From Paraclostridium tenue (lineage in GTDB: Bacteria; Bacillota; Clostridia; Peptostreptococcales; Peptostreptococcaceae): DNA of 64,000 nt. This document shows, one piece after another, positions 35,242-43,664 of the stretch. Both the position numbers and the translations under genes were made by a program. The first letter of the stretch is position 1. Each line of letters opens with the position of its first letter. The DNA lies in contig NZ_BAAACP010000005.1 in the NCBI RefSeq assembly GCF_039521565.1, positions 62,001-126,000 of the forward strand, given 5' to 3'. The notes beneath the pieces are model-generated. The model saw only the letters and a program-made list of their open reading frames with translations. It made no database searches and was not told the DNA's origin.

Positions 35242-35854
35242 ATATAAAAGAACTGTGAATAAAGAAGAAGAACATAGCAATTTTTGGCCTACTTTTACAG
35301 ATTTATTAGCAACTGTTTTAATGGTTGTTATAATGTTTTTAATTAGTTCTGAAAGTATGGTTGGTGGGGTAGAGCAAGGTATTGCCAATAGTATTAATGA
35401 ATCAGTAAAAACAACTTTAAAAGAAAATGGAATTCCAGTAGAAATTGATAAGGAAAGTGGAGAAGTAACCTTTGGAGAAACGGCTTTATTTGATACGGAT
35501 AGTTATGAGTTAAAATCAGAAGCTAAAGAGATATTAAAAATATTCGTTCCAAAGTATGTTGAAACTATATATAAGGATTATGGAGACTACATATCTAAGA
35601 TAGTTGTAGAAGGTCATACAGACGATGTAGGTACATATATATATAATCTTGATTTATCACAAAGAAGAGCTTTTAGTGTAGTTAATTATATTGTTGGAAA
35701 AGAAATAGGAGATTATAAATATAAAGATAAGCTAACCAATGATATAATAGCTATAGGTAGATCTAAAGCTGAACCAATAGAAAGTAAAGATGGAAGTATA
35801 GATAGAAATAAATCTAGAAGAGTAGAAATAAAATATGAAGTTAATGTTAATTAA
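35231..35854 (+). CDS. MotB/OmpA-like partner protein (ZorB-like)
   Basis: 207 residues. N-terminal helix FWPTFTDLLATVLMVVIMFL carries Asp24 at the site of the MotB/ZorB proton-binding aspartate. After a short linker comes an OmpA-type peptidoglycan-binding domain (about 75-207) with FDTDSYELKSEAK, VEGHTDDVG, LSQRRAFSVVNYI and the final arginine pair SRRVEI. It should plug the pentameric MotA-like channel and anchor to the wall. Overlaps the MotA-like gene by 11 bases (coupled translation). No flagellar gene is in sight, so a stator role in motility is unlikely. Confidence 0.85.
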   Translation: MINRYKRTVNKEEEHSNFWPTFTDLLATVLMVVIMFLISSESMVGGVEQGIANSINESVKTTLKENGIPVEIDKESGEVTFGETALFDTDSYELKSEAKEILKIFVPKYVETIYKDYGDYISKIVVEGHTDDVGTYIYNLDLSQRRAFSVVNYIVGKEIGDYKYKDKLTNDIIAIGRSKAEPIESKDGSIDRNKSRRVEIKYEVNVN

Positions 35855-35882
35855 ACTCCGAATGTATGTTTGGAGTTTTTTT
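35853..35882 (+). terminator. Terminator after MotB-like gene
   Basis: AAACTCCGAA/TTTGGAGTTT stem (one G-T pair) with T7. Confidence 0.88.
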
Positions 35883-35910
35883 GTATTTAATATCAAATAC
35901 ATGGTATAAT
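35881..35910 (+). promoter_or_regulatory. Promoter of HTH/RHH protein gene
   Basis: TTGTAT (35881-35886), 18-base spacer, TATAAT (35905-35910) with TG at 35902-35903. Confidence 0.6.
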
Positions 35911-35939
35911 CTATATTGATTAGTTTGGAGGGATGAAAA

Positions 35940-36530
35940 GTGACAGAAAAACAAAAATTAGATAAGTTTCTAAAGTTACAAAATAAAGGAATGACAATAG
36001 ATGAGATTGCTATTGAATTGAACTCTGAAGTTAGACCTTTAAGACGTTTTTTAAATAAACATGGTTATAAGTCAGTTAAAGGAAAATATGTAAAAAAAGA
36101 AGAATACAATAGTGCTAATAATATTAAACAATTAGAACTTACTATAGATTCTGTGAAAAAAGCTGATAAAAAAAATGTAAATAAAACTAAATCTAAAGAT
36201 ACTAAAAAAGAAACAAAAAAAAATAGTAATAAGGTTTATAAATCTAAACCTGCTAAAGTAAATGTTAGTGCAGAAGACTTAGATAAGCTATGCGAGGTTT
36301 ATGATTGGTATTTAAGTGTAAAAGATATAAAATCTCTACAACCTAAAACGAAAAAGGATATTAATATAGAAAAATGTAATATGAACAATTTAAAAGCGAC
36401 TAGAGTACAGGTAGAAAAATCTACATGGGAAGAGTTTGAAAGATTATGTAGTAATTCTAAGTATTCTAAACAAGAAATAATTACACAAGCTATAAAAGAT
36501 TTTTTAAAACAATATAAGCACTTAATATAA
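35940..36530 (+). CDS. DNA-binding protein with N-terminal HTH and C-terminal ribbon-helix-helix
   Basis: 196 residues in three parts. Residues 1-45 (KFLKLQNKGMTIDEIAIELN) look like a helix-turn-helix. Residues about 65-110 are a lysine-rich disordered linker. The C-terminus (about 150-196: TRVQVEKSTWEEFERLC then KQEIITQAIKDFLKQY) has the beta strand plus two helices of a ribbon-helix-helix/CopG-like fold. No family recognised over the full length. GTG start 35940 with GGAGGG at normal spacing; own promoter and terminator. Could regulate the neighbouring MotAB-like pair or act as a nucleoid protein; both are guesses. Confidence 0.7.
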   Translation: MTEKQKLDKFLKLQNKGMTIDEIAIELNSEVRPLRRFLNKHGYKSVKGKYVKKEEYNSANNIKQLELTIDSVKKADKKNVNKTKSKDTKKETKKNSNKVYKSKPAKVNVSAEDLDKLCEVYDWYLSVKDIKSLQPKTKKDINIEKCNMNNLKATRVQVEKSTWEEFERLCSNSKYSKQEIITQAIKDFLKQYKHLI

Positions 36531-36540
36531 GTATTAACAA

Positions 36541-36578
36541 AAATAAATGAGCTATATAAAATATATAGCTCATTTATT
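36541..36578 (+). terminator. Terminator after HTH/RHH gene
   Basis: 18-bp inverted repeat AAATAAATGAGCTATATA with loop AAA, then T-rich. Confidence 0.85.
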
Positions 36579-36584
36579 TTTATA

Positions 36585-36671
36585 TTACATATTGCTAAGA
36601 GTCATAACTAAAGTAAGTAAGAGCATAGGGATAAGTATAAATATAGCTATCTTTTCAGAATTTCTTCTCAT
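36585..36671 (-). CDS. Tiny single-helix membrane peptide, 28 residues
   Basis: AGGAGGGAGATT lies directly before ATG 36671. The product starts MRRNSEKIAIF and is followed by a hydrophobic stretch ILIPMLLLTLVMTL, giving a positively charged head and one membrane helix, the layout of small membrane proteins and of some type I toxin peptides. No antisense RNA promoter could be established. The strong ribosome site is the main support; the gene is too short for codon statistics. Confidence 0.55.
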   Translation of the reverse strand: MRRNSEKIAIFILIPMLLLTLVMTLSNM

Positions 36672-36780
36672 AATCTCCCTCCTGCAAATTAACTGAAAAA
36701 TCTATATATTCTATATATTAATATTATATTATATTTATATAAAAATGTTAACTTATTTAATGTGCCATTTTAGTATATAA

Positions 36781-36822
36781 AAAATAAAGAAATATGTGTA
36801 TATTCACATATTTCTTTATTTT
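36781..36822 (-). terminator. Terminator of lexA
   Basis: 18-bp stem AAAATAAAGAAATATGTG/CACATATTTCTTTATTTT, overlapping the lexA stop codon. Confidence 0.8.
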
Positions 36823-37451
36823 ATTACTCTAAAAACACCTTTTACATGACCTATTATATTAACTTCTGATGGATCCAATATTATAGGTTCCATAAAGTCA
36901 TTTTCCGGTTGTAATCTTATATGATTTTCTTCTCTGAAAAAACGCTTAACAGTAGCACTATCTTGACCAACTAGAGCAACTACTATTTGTGAATTAGATG
37001 CAGTACTAGCTTTATCTACTATAACGTAATCACCATCTAATATTCCAGAATTTATCATACTTTCACCCTTAACTTTTAATATGAAATTTTCTTTACCTAC
37101 AACAAGATTTGCAGGAAGCGGTATGTATTCTTCTATATTTTGTTCAGCAAATATTGGTTCACCTGCTGTTATTTGTCCTATAACAGGCAAGTGCAATATT
37201 TCTTGATTTAATCCATTAACACCTTCACCTTTATTTGAATCTAATACTTCAATTGCCCTAGGCTTTGTAGCATCTCTTCTTATGTAACCTAACTTTTCAA
37301 GCTTATTTAAGTGAGAGTGTACAGTAGATGTTGACCTTAAATCTACAGCAGCACATATTTCCCTTACTGAAGGTGGATATCCCTTTTGAGTTAATTGATC
37401 TTTTATAAACTCAAGTATCATTATTTGTTTATTAGTTAAATCTAGATACAT
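36816..37451 (-). CDS. lexA: LexA repressor
   Basis: SOS repressor and self-cleaving protease, 211 residues. N-terminal winged helix (1-65, with SVREICAAVDLRSTSTVHSH), hinge, then the S24 peptidase domain. The cleavage site is Ala96-Gly97 (QITAGEP), catalytic Ser131 (KGESM) and Lys169 (ATVKRF) are present, so it should autocleave on RecA filaments. A LexA box overlaps its own -35 box (autoregulation). Matching boxes occur before recQ (3289-3300) and in an orphan promoter at 51482-51510. Divergently spaced from nothing: the Xer-like gene on the same strand lies just upstream. Confidence 0.96.
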   Translation of the reverse strand: MYLDLTNKQIMILEFIKDQLTQKGYPPSVREICAAVDLRSTSTVHSHLNKLEKLGYIRRDATKPRAIEVLDSNKGEGVNGLNQEILHLPVIGQITAGEPIFAEQNIEEYIPLPANLVVGKENFILKVKGESMINSGILDGDYVIVDKASTASNSQIVVALVGQDSATVKRFFREENHIRLQPENDFMEPIILDPSEVNIIGHVKGVFRVIK

Positions 37452-37494
37452 GTTATCATCTCATTTCTAATATTAATTTATTCTTATACTGTAT

Positions 37495-37533
37495 ATTTTA
37501 TCATATCAAGTGCTTTTATACAAACATTTGTTC
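37495..37533 (-). promoter_or_regulatory. lexA promoter and LexA operator
   Basis: Operator GAACAAATGTTT (37533-37522 on the minus strand) overlaps the -35 box TTGTAT (37523-37518); 17-base spacer; extended -10 TGATAAAAT ending at 37495. Position implies autorepression. Confidence 0.82.
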
Positions 37534-37545
37534 TTAGGCTTTAAA

Positions 37546-38685
37546 TTAATCATTATGATCATTTGATTCATCTATCCATTCAAAGTTATTTACTATATCT
37601 CGTTTAACATTTTTCTTATGTGCTGCATATAACTGAGTAGTTGTAACATTATCATGGTCTAATAAGTTTTGAACGTCATATATAGAAAAACCATTTTGAA
37701 TTAAAGACGTAGCCGCAGTAGCTCTTAACTTATGAGGACTATATCCATTATCTCTAGACGTTTCCATAGAAATTGATGTATATTTTTTAACTAGCTGTCT
37801 TATTGACTTAGGATCCATTCTTTTATTTTGAAGAGATAAAAACAAAGCATCTTCAACATCTTCATTTAGTATTTCACTTTTAGGTCTCTCGTTTAATATG
37901 TAGTCTTTAATAACTAATTCACAAGTTTTGTTTATAGGCATTAAAACTTCTTTCCCACGTTTTCTATAAATCTTAAATTCACCTCTAGAAAAATTAAATG
38001 AAGAAATATTAAGTTCACGAAGCTCATTTAATCTAAGACCGTAAGTAACAAATAATGCTAGTATAGCTTTATCTCGAAGCTTAGTTTTTTTCCAATAAAC
38101 TTTTTCTTTATCAGTAAGTCCATATCCAGTTTCAACAGCTTCTAACATTTTAGCAACTTCATCTATTTCAAGACGCTTAATTGCATCTGGTTGAGGCTTA
38201 GGAAGCTTAATGGGGTTAAATCCATCAGTTATGTTATTTTCAAGTTGTGAATTTCTATAAAGAAACTTAAATAGAGTAGACAAGGATGACTTTTTACGAG
38301 CTAAAGCGCGATTGTTATTTTCATAAATAAGAGTACTTTTATCAGTTTGTTTATAATAACGTGTACAATAATCTCCTAAGAATAAATTAACATCTCTTGC
38401 TTTAATTTTATTAAATTCATCAAGTGTAATATCTTTTATTTCATCAGCTATTGTAACTTCCTTAGTTTCTAATAAATAATTACAAAAGAACTGTATATCT
38501 TCTAAATAAGCCAGTCTAGTAGTAACTGATACAGATCCTTTTAAATAGATACAATAATCTTTCATAAATTTAGGAAGGTTATTTTCAACTTGTATACATT
38601 TTTCTATAACCTTATTATCTCTTAAAACTATATTATCTGGTTTATCTGATTTATTATGTATTTTTATAACCTTATGTTGTGACAT
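37546..38685 (-). CDS. Xer-like tyrosine recombinase
   Basis: About 379 residues from ATG 38685 (GGAGGT upstream; earlier in-frame ATG 38757 lacks a ribosome site). N-terminal SAM-like core-binding domain (about 35-155) and catalytic domain with Arg in YGLRLNELRELN, Lys in the beta hairpin, HKLRATAA (His-x-x-Arg), LLDHDNVTTTQLYAAH with the last His and nucleophile Tyr. No arm-binding domain, so it is Xer- rather than phage-like, though larger than XerC/XerD (about 300). It neighbours lexA, an arrangement I recall in related Clostridia. Whether it resolves chromosome dimers or serves another role is not known. Confidence 0.85.
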   Translation of the reverse strand: MSQHKVIKIHNKSDKPDNIVLRDNKVIEKCIQVENNLPKFMKDYCIYLKGSVSVTTRLAYLEDIQFFCNYLLETKEVTIADEIKDITLDEFNKIKARDVNLFLGDYCTRYYKQTDKSTLIYENNNRALARKKSSLSTLFKFLYRNSQLENNITDGFNPIKLPKPQPDAIKRLEIDEVAKMLEAVETGYGLTDKEKVYWKKTKLRDKAILALFVTYGLRLNELRELNISSFNFSRGEFKIYRKRGKEVLMPINKTCELVIKDYILNERPKSEILNEDVEDALFLSLQNKRMDPKSIRQLVKKYTSISMETSRDNGYSPHKLRATAATSLIQNGFSIYDVQNLLDHDNVTTTQLYAAHKKNVKRDIVNNFEWIDESNDHND

Positions 38686-39281
38686 ATCTTGGTAAATACC
38701 TCCAATAAGTAATTTTATTAATATTTTAAATATAGCATAGAGTTTTTTTGAATTCAACTATTCCTTAAATTTATATACTTAGTTAAAAGGTGAAGATTTT
38801 AAATCATTAAAGAAGCTAAGTTATTAAAAAAATATAAATATTAACTAAAGCAAATATTATAGTTAAATTGTGGATTTAATAAGATATATTAATAATATAT
38901 AAATTTTATATTGAATATAAATCTATATATTATATGTTTTATAAAATATAACTTTAAATATAAACTTTGATTAGTTTGCAAATATTTATGATTATAAAAA
39001 ATAAACAAAAAGAGAAGATGGATATAAATTTATATATTTGGTTAAAGAGTCTGAAAACATATATAAATATAGTTATTTATTTTAAATATCATTAACTATT
39101 CCCTAAATATACATTTAAAGTATAGTTATATTTTAAAATAAGAACTACTCTCTATGTATATGTATCTAAAATTATATATTTAATATAATATATTTCTTTT
39201 TTACTTATAACTTATATAAGTAATGTAATTAATGATAATATAAATATTATCATTAATTACATTTATCTAAATCTAGATAAA
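38686..39281. other. Extremely AT-rich intergenic region with 20-bp inverted repeat
   Basis: About 600 bases, mostly A and T, without a supported gene. The one clear structure is a perfect 20-bp inverted repeat with a two-base centre (39222-39241 with 39244-39263), composed almost only of A/T (core AATTAATGATAATAT). It is not followed by a T tract, so it is not a standard terminator; it could be a protein-binding or cruciform site. Confidence 0.5.
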
Positions 39282-39282
39282 T

Positions 39283-39328
39283 AAAAAAGCCATTTTAAGC
39301 TAAAATAAGCTTTTAAATGACTTTTTTT
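39283..39328. terminator. Terminator of sspH, bidirectional form
   Basis: AAAAAAG...CATTT.AAGCT paired with AGCTTTTAAATG.CTTTTTTT; imperfect but long, T-rich on both strands. Confidence 0.75.
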
Positions 39329-39331
39329 AAT

Positions 39332-39523
39332 CTATTTATTTTCATTTTCATGTAATGATTCTAAGTTAACTTCAAATTGCGCATCATCATTTAAAGCTTT
39401 TACATAAGCTGTTCCAATATTATTATCTACACTAACTAATTTTACTGGTTTATTGTAATAATATAATGTTACATTGTCATTATCATTATTATTGCATATT
39501 TCAACTGCTCTTCTAAGTTGCAT
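39332..39523 (-). CDS. sspH: H-type small acid-soluble spore protein
   Basis: 63 residues following the SspH pattern: MQLRRAVEI at the start (compare MxxxRAxEI), NVTLYYYNKPVKLVSVD, then IGTAYVKAL and FEVNLESL. H-type SASPs are minor spore-core proteins expressed in the forespore, unrelated to the DNA-coating alpha/beta type. AAGGAGGTG precedes ATG 39523. A forespore sigma factor promoter is expected upstream but could not be confirmed by eye. Its neighbour is spoVS, strengthening the sporulation assignment. Confidence 0.82.
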   Translation of the reverse strand: MQLRRAVEICNNNDNDNVTLYYYNKPVKLVSVDNNIGTAYVKALNDDAQFEVNLESLHENENK

Positions 39524-39590
39524 AAAAACACCTCCTTACTTTTCTTAATTTATGTTTTCCCATTATATTAATCTTATTCAAAAATAAAAA

Positions 39591-39616
39591 AAGAGACTAC
39601 TTTTAAATAGTCTCTT
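39591..39616 (-). terminator. Terminator of spoVS
   Basis: AAGAGACTA/TAGTCTCTT stem with T8 on the minus strand. Confidence 0.85.
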
Positions 39617-39621
39617 AACAC

Positions 39622-39882
39622 TTATTTACAATCAACTACAAGTTTAATCGCTGTTCTTTCTTCTCCGTCTATATCTACATCAGTAAATGATGGAATACAT
39701 ACTAAGTCTATACCACTTGGTGCAACAAAACCTCTTGCAACAGCTATTGATTTTATAGCTTGATTTAAAGCCCCTGCACCTATTGCTTGAATTTCTGCAC
39801 TACCTTTTTCTCTTATTACTCCAGCTAAAGCTCCTGCTACAGAATTTGGATTAGATTTTGATGAAACTTTTAATATTTCCAT
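39622..39882 (-). CDS. spoVS: Stage V sporulation protein S
   Basis: 86 residues, exactly the SpoVS length and highly conserved pattern: EILKVSSKSNPNSVAGALAG, AEIQAIGAGALNQAIKSIA, RGFVAPSGIDLVCIPSF and ERTAIKL. SpoVS is a small Alba-like nucleic-acid-binding protein needed to pass from stage II to V of sporulation in B. subtilis. GGGGGATG-type ribosome site upstream of ATG 39882. Own terminator. Strong evidence that the host sporulates or descends from sporulators. Confidence 0.97.
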   Translation of the reverse strand: MEILKVSSKSNPNSVAGALAGVIREKGSAEIQAIGAGALNQAIKSIAVARGFVAPSGIDLVCIPSFTDVDIDGEERTAIKLVVDCK

Positions 39883-39992
39883 TTCAACATCCCCCTATTA
39901 TATCTTTATATATTGTGCTATTTAACTACAAATTCTATAAGAAAACTAAAAAACCCTCTATTTGATAGCTAAAAAGTATACTAACTTATAAC

Positions 39993-40943
39993 CTAATAAA
40001 CTCCTATATTTCTAAATTTATTATATCTGTGACTTACTATATCATCTTTACTAAAATCTTTATAAAAGTTAAGTCTATTTACAATATATTTTTTTATATC
40101 ACTTGATACAGTTTCTATATCGCTATAAGCTGTATTTAAGGGCTCTTTTATTATATAATCTACAATACCTAGTTCTTTTAAATCTAAACTTGTAAGCTTC
40201 ATAAGATTACTTGACTCTTTTGATTTAGAAGAATCTTTGAAAAGTATGCTTGAAAGCCCTTCTGGAGAAATTACAGAATAAACAGAATTCTCAAGCATAG
40301 CTATCTCATTTGATACTCCTATCCCTAGTGCTCCACCACTTCCCCCTTCTCCAATAACGATAGATATTATAGGTACAGTAAGAGAGCTCATTTCGAGTAA
40401 GTTTTTGGCAATAGCTTCACCTTGACCACGTTCTTCAGCTTCTATGCCGCAAAAGGCTCCTGGAGTATCTATAAAGGTTACTATAGGTCTATTAAACTTT
40501 TCAGCTTGTTTCATTAATCTTAAAGCTTTTCTATAGCCTTCAGGGTGAGGCATACCAAAGTTTCTTTTTACTTGTTCAGTTATATCTTTACCCTTTTGAT
40601 GGCCTATTAGTGTAACTTCAAAATTTCCTATCCTACCAATTCCTCCAATTATGGAAAGATCATCTTTATATAATCTATCTCCGTGAAGTTCTATAAACAA
40701 AGAACATATGTTCTTTATGTAATTTTTGGCACTTGGTCTTTTGATATCTCTACTTATAGAAACTCTATCCCAGGGCGATAATTCTTTAAACTTAGTATTT
40801 TCAATATATATAAGCTTATTTTCTAATTTCTCTATTTCTTTATTTAAATCAAAGTTATTTTGAATAGATATTTCTTTTAACTGTTTTATACTATCTTTTA
40901 GCTTGTTTATTTTATTATCCGAACTAATGTTCTGTATGTACAA
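39993..40943 (-). CDS. accA: Acetyl-CoA carboxylase carboxyltransferase subunit alpha
   Basis: 316 residues, usual length. Crotonase-fold carboxyltransferase half; motifs ELHGDRLYKDD, IGGIGRI, FGMPHPEGYRKALRLM and GEGGSGGALGIG. With AccD it moves the carboxyl group from biotin on AccB to acetyl-CoA, making malonyl-CoA for fatty acid synthesis. Last gene of accBCDA; its start overlaps the end of accD by 20 bases, indicating coupled translation and a matched 1:1 ratio. No strong terminator is obvious after the stop. Confidence 0.96.
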   Translation of the reverse strand: MYIQNISSDNKINKLKDSIKQLKEISIQNNFDLNKEIEKLENKLIYIENTKFKELSPWDRVSISRDIKRPSAKNYIKNICSLFIELHGDRLYKDDLSIIGGIGRIGNFEVTLIGHQKGKDITEQVKRNFGMPHPEGYRKALRLMKQAEKFNRPIVTFIDTPGAFCGIEAEERGQGEAIAKNLLEMSSLTVPIISIVIGEGGSGGALGIGVSNEIAMLENSVYSVISPEGLSSILFKDSSKSKESSNLMKLTSLDLKELGIVDYIIKEPLNTAYSDIETVSSDIKKYIVNRLNFYKDFSKDDIVSHRYNKFRNIGVY

Positions 40944-41817
40944 TTAAATCACCTTCTTCACAGTTATAACCATGTAAACTAAGTATATTATATAAATTTT
41001 CTTTCATTTTATTTCTATTTACTATCATATCTATAAATCCATGTTCTAATAAAAACTCAGAAGTTTGAAATCCCTTAGGTAAATTTTGTTTAATAGTTTG
41101 CTTTATTACCCTTGGACCAGCAAAAGCAATCAAAGCATTTGGTTCTGCTAAAATTATGTCTCCAAGCATTGCAAAACTTGCTGTAACTCCTCCAGTTGTT
41201 GGATTAGTAAGTATAGAAATATATAAAATGCCTGAATTTGATAATTTACATAGAGCTTGGGATGTTTTAGCCATTTGCATAAGAGATATAATTCCTTCTT
41301 GCATTCTAGCTCCTCCAGATGCACAAGAAATTATAAGAGGAAGTTTGTTAACTATAGCATACTCTATAGCTAAAGTTAGCTTCTCACCTACTATAGCACC
41401 CATACTTCCCATCATAAAGCTTGGATTCATAACACATAAAATAACCTTTATATTATTTATAAGCCCTAAACCTGTTATTACAGCTTCTTTTTCATTTGTC
41501 AACTTCTTATATTTTAATAACTTTTTCTCATAATCAGGAAAATCAAGTACATTTTCAAATTTCAAATCATAATCAAATTCTTCAAAAGTATTATGATCTA
41601 TTAGTAAACTTATTCTATTTCTGGCTTCAAAATCATAATGTTTATTACACTTTGGACATATATTTAAATTATCTTCAAAATCTTTTCTAAATATTTGATT
41701 ATTACAAGACTCACAATAAATCCAAAACTTATCATCTACACTATTTTCTTTAAAATTTTTATTTAAATTAACAACTGCATAATTTTTTTCTTTTTTATTT
41801 AAGAATTTTTTGATCAT
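40924..41817 (-). CDS. accD: Acetyl-CoA carboxylase carboxyltransferase subunit beta
   Basis: 297 residues. N-terminal zinc ribbon with two CxxC pairs (CESC near 35 and CPKC near 54), then the carboxyltransferase domain with SGGARMQEG, NPTTGGVTASFAMLGD and AFAGPRVIKQT. Partner of AccA in the alpha2beta2 carboxyltransferase. AAGGAGA precedes ATG 41817. Third gene of the operon, 16 bases after accC and overlapping accA by 20 bases. Confidence 0.96.
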   Translation of the reverse strand: MIKKFLNKKEKNYAVVNLNKNFKENSVDDKFWIYCESCNNQIFRKDFEDNLNICPKCNKHYDFEARNRISLLIDHNTFEEFDYDLKFENVLDFPDYEKKLLKYKKLTNEKEAVITGLGLINNIKVILCVMNPSFMMGSMGAIVGEKLTLAIEYAIVNKLPLIISCASGGARMQEGIISLMQMAKTSQALCKLSNSGILYISILTNPTTGGVTASFAMLGDIILAEPNALIAFAGPRVIKQTIKQNLPKGFQTSEFLLEHGFIDMIVNRNKMKENLYNILSLHGYNCEEGDLIVHTEH

Positions 41818-41833
41818 AGTAAAATCTCCTTGA

Positions 41834-43189
41834 TTAAATACTTAAACTTTTAATAAAGCTAGTTTCAATAAATTTTGTATGATGAGTATTTTCTATGAAT
41901 TCACTTGAGTTAATAAGTTCTCTTTGAAAATCTATATTTGTAGTAATTCCTTCTATAATTATCTCATCTAAAGCTCTACTCATTCTATTTATACAATCAT
42001 TCCTAGTATCAGCTATACAAATTAATTTACCTAACATAGAATCATATATAGGAGGGATTGAATAACCCGGATATATAAATGTATCAAATCTTACTCCAAA
42101 TCCTCCTGGAATATGTATAGAGTCTATTTTACCAGGGCAAGGCTTAAAATCATCATTAGAGTCTTCTGCATTTATTCTACACTCTATAGCATGACCTCTA
42201 AAGTGTATATCTTCTTGTTTATAAGGTATTCTTTTTTTACTTGCGACAAGAATTTGTAATTTTATAAGATCTATCCCCGTAATCATTTCTGTAACTGGAT
42301 GTTCTACTTGTATTCTTGTATTCATTTCTATAAAGTAAAAGTTCTTATTTTTATCAACTATAAACTCTATAGTTCCAGCTCCTATATAATTTATACCTTT
42401 TGTTAATGCTAATGATACATCATAAAGTTTTTGTCTTTGATTATCATCTAAATAAGTACTTAATGATTCTTCTATAAGCTTTTGATTTCTTCTTTGCATA
42501 GAACAATCCCTATCACCAAGATGTATAACATTATTAAAGCTATCTCCAAATACTTGAACTTCTATATGTCTTGGATTTTCTATATACTTTTCTATATACA
42601 AGGAATCATCTCCAAAAGAACATAAAGCTTCAGATTTTGCTATATCAAATAATGAACTAAATTCACTTTCATTATATATGATTCTCATTCCTTTTCCACC
42701 TCCACCACTAGAGGCTTTAATCATAACTGGATATCCAATTGAATTGGCTAATTTTTTTGCTTCTTCTTTGTTTTTTAAAACAGATTTAGAACCAGGTACA
42801 ACAGGTACATTTAAATTTATCATAGTTTCACGTGCTTTTGACTTATTGCCCATAAGTTCTATTTGATTAGGTGTTGGACCTATAAACGTTATATCGTTTT
42901 CTATGCAAGTTTTAGCAAAGTTAACATTTTCTGATAAAAAACCAAAACCTGGATGTATTGCATCACAATTCATCTTTTTTGCTAAATATATTATATTATC
43001 TATATTGTTATAACTTTTACTTATATTATTAGGTCCTATACATATTGATTCATCTGCTAAGTATCTATGTAAGCTTTCTTTGTCTATTTCAGAGTATATA
43101 GCAACTGTTTCTATATTTAATTCTTTGCATGTACGTATTATTCTAACAGCTATATCTCCTCTATTTGCAATTAATAATCTTTTAATCAT
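41834..43189 (-). CDS. accC: Biotin carboxylase
   Basis: 451 residues, ATP-grasp enzyme that carboxylates biotin on AccB using bicarbonate. Motifs: LIANRGDIAVRIIRT, the glycine-rich SSGGGGKGMR loop (about 163-172), HIEVQVFGD, EMNTRIQVEHPVTE with the metal and bicarbonate residues, and AIECRINAED. All expected domains are intact. AGGAGGCAG precedes ATG 43189. Second gene of the operon, 16 bases after accB and 16 bases before accD. Confidence 0.97.
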   Translation of the reverse strand: MIKRLLIANRGDIAVRIIRTCKELNIETVAIYSEIDKESLHRYLADESICIGPNNISKSYNNIDNIIYLAKKMNCDAIHPGFGFLSENVNFAKTCIENDITFIGPTPNQIELMGNKSKARETMINLNVPVVPGSKSVLKNKEEAKKLANSIGYPVMIKASSGGGGKGMRIIYNESEFSSLFDIAKSEALCSFGDDSLYIEKYIENPRHIEVQVFGDSFNNVIHLGDRDCSMQRRNQKLIEESLSTYLDDNQRQKLYDVSLALTKGINYIGAGTIEFIVDKNKNFYFIEMNTRIQVEHPVTEMITGIDLIKLQILVASKKRIPYKQEDIHFRGHAIECRINAEDSNDDFKPCPGKIDSIHIPGGFGVRFDTFIYPGYSIPPIYDSMLGKLICIADTRNDCINRMSRALDEIIIEGITTNIDFQRELINSSEFIENTHHTKFIETSFIKSLSI

Positions 43190-43205
43190 ATAACTGCCTC
43201 CTAAA

Positions 43206-43649
43206 CTAAATTGTTTTTATTTTAAATAATGGTTGATTGTATTCAACTAAATCTTCATTTTTAAGTAATACTTCAACTATTTCTCCATCTACATCACTAT
43301 GTATTTCATTCATAAGCTTCATAGCTTCTATTATACAAAGTGTATCTCCTTTGTTAACTTTATCCCCTACTCTAACGAAAGGGCTAGATTCAGGACTTGG
43401 TGATTCATAAAAAGTTCCCATTATAGGAGTTTTAATTAAGTGGATATCATCATCAACTGAGATTTGATTAATAGTTTCTAAAACATCTTGTTTATCAATA
43501 GTAGAATCAGTTAATAGAATTTCATCTTTAGTTTTAGTATTCTTTGATTTAGATACTTCTAAAGTAAAATCCTTTTCTTTTAAGTTCACGTATGTCAAAT
43601 TAGTTTTATCTATAGTCAATAATATTTCTTTTATTTCTTTTAAATTCAT
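43206..43649 (-). CDS. accB: Biotin carboxyl carrier protein
   Basis: 147 residues. N-terminal helical segment (1-30), a flexible middle, and the biotinyl domain (about 72-147) with EAMKLMNEI; biotin attaches at Lys111. A PSPESSPFVRVGD thumb precedes it, as in bacterial AccB. First gene of accBCDA, read from an extended -10 promoter carrying a FapR-like operator. AAGGAGG precedes ATG 43649. Confidence 0.95.
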   Translation of the reverse strand: MNLKEIKEILLTIDKTNLTYVNLKEKDFTLEVSKSKNTKTKDEILLTDSTIDKQDVLETINQISVDDDIHLIKTPIMGTFYESPSPESSPFVRVGDKVNKGDTLCIIEAMKLMNEIHSDVDGEIVEVLLKNEDLVEYNQPLFKIKTI

Positions 43650-43664
43650 AATTACCTCCTTGTA

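Noticed and set aside
33886..35854. MotA/MotB flagellar stator genes
   Set aside because: No flagellar genes nearby, three rather than four helices, and a long cytosolic tail.
38761..39221. Short open frames in the AT-rich region (for example near 39018)
   Set aside because: No convincing ribosome site, low-complexity sequence, under 30 codons.
40702..40713. GAACATATGTTC inside accA, and GAACTAATGTTC at 40921-40932 at the accD/accA overlap
   Set aside because: Both lie in coding sequence deep inside the acc operon with no promoter nearby; likely chance matches.
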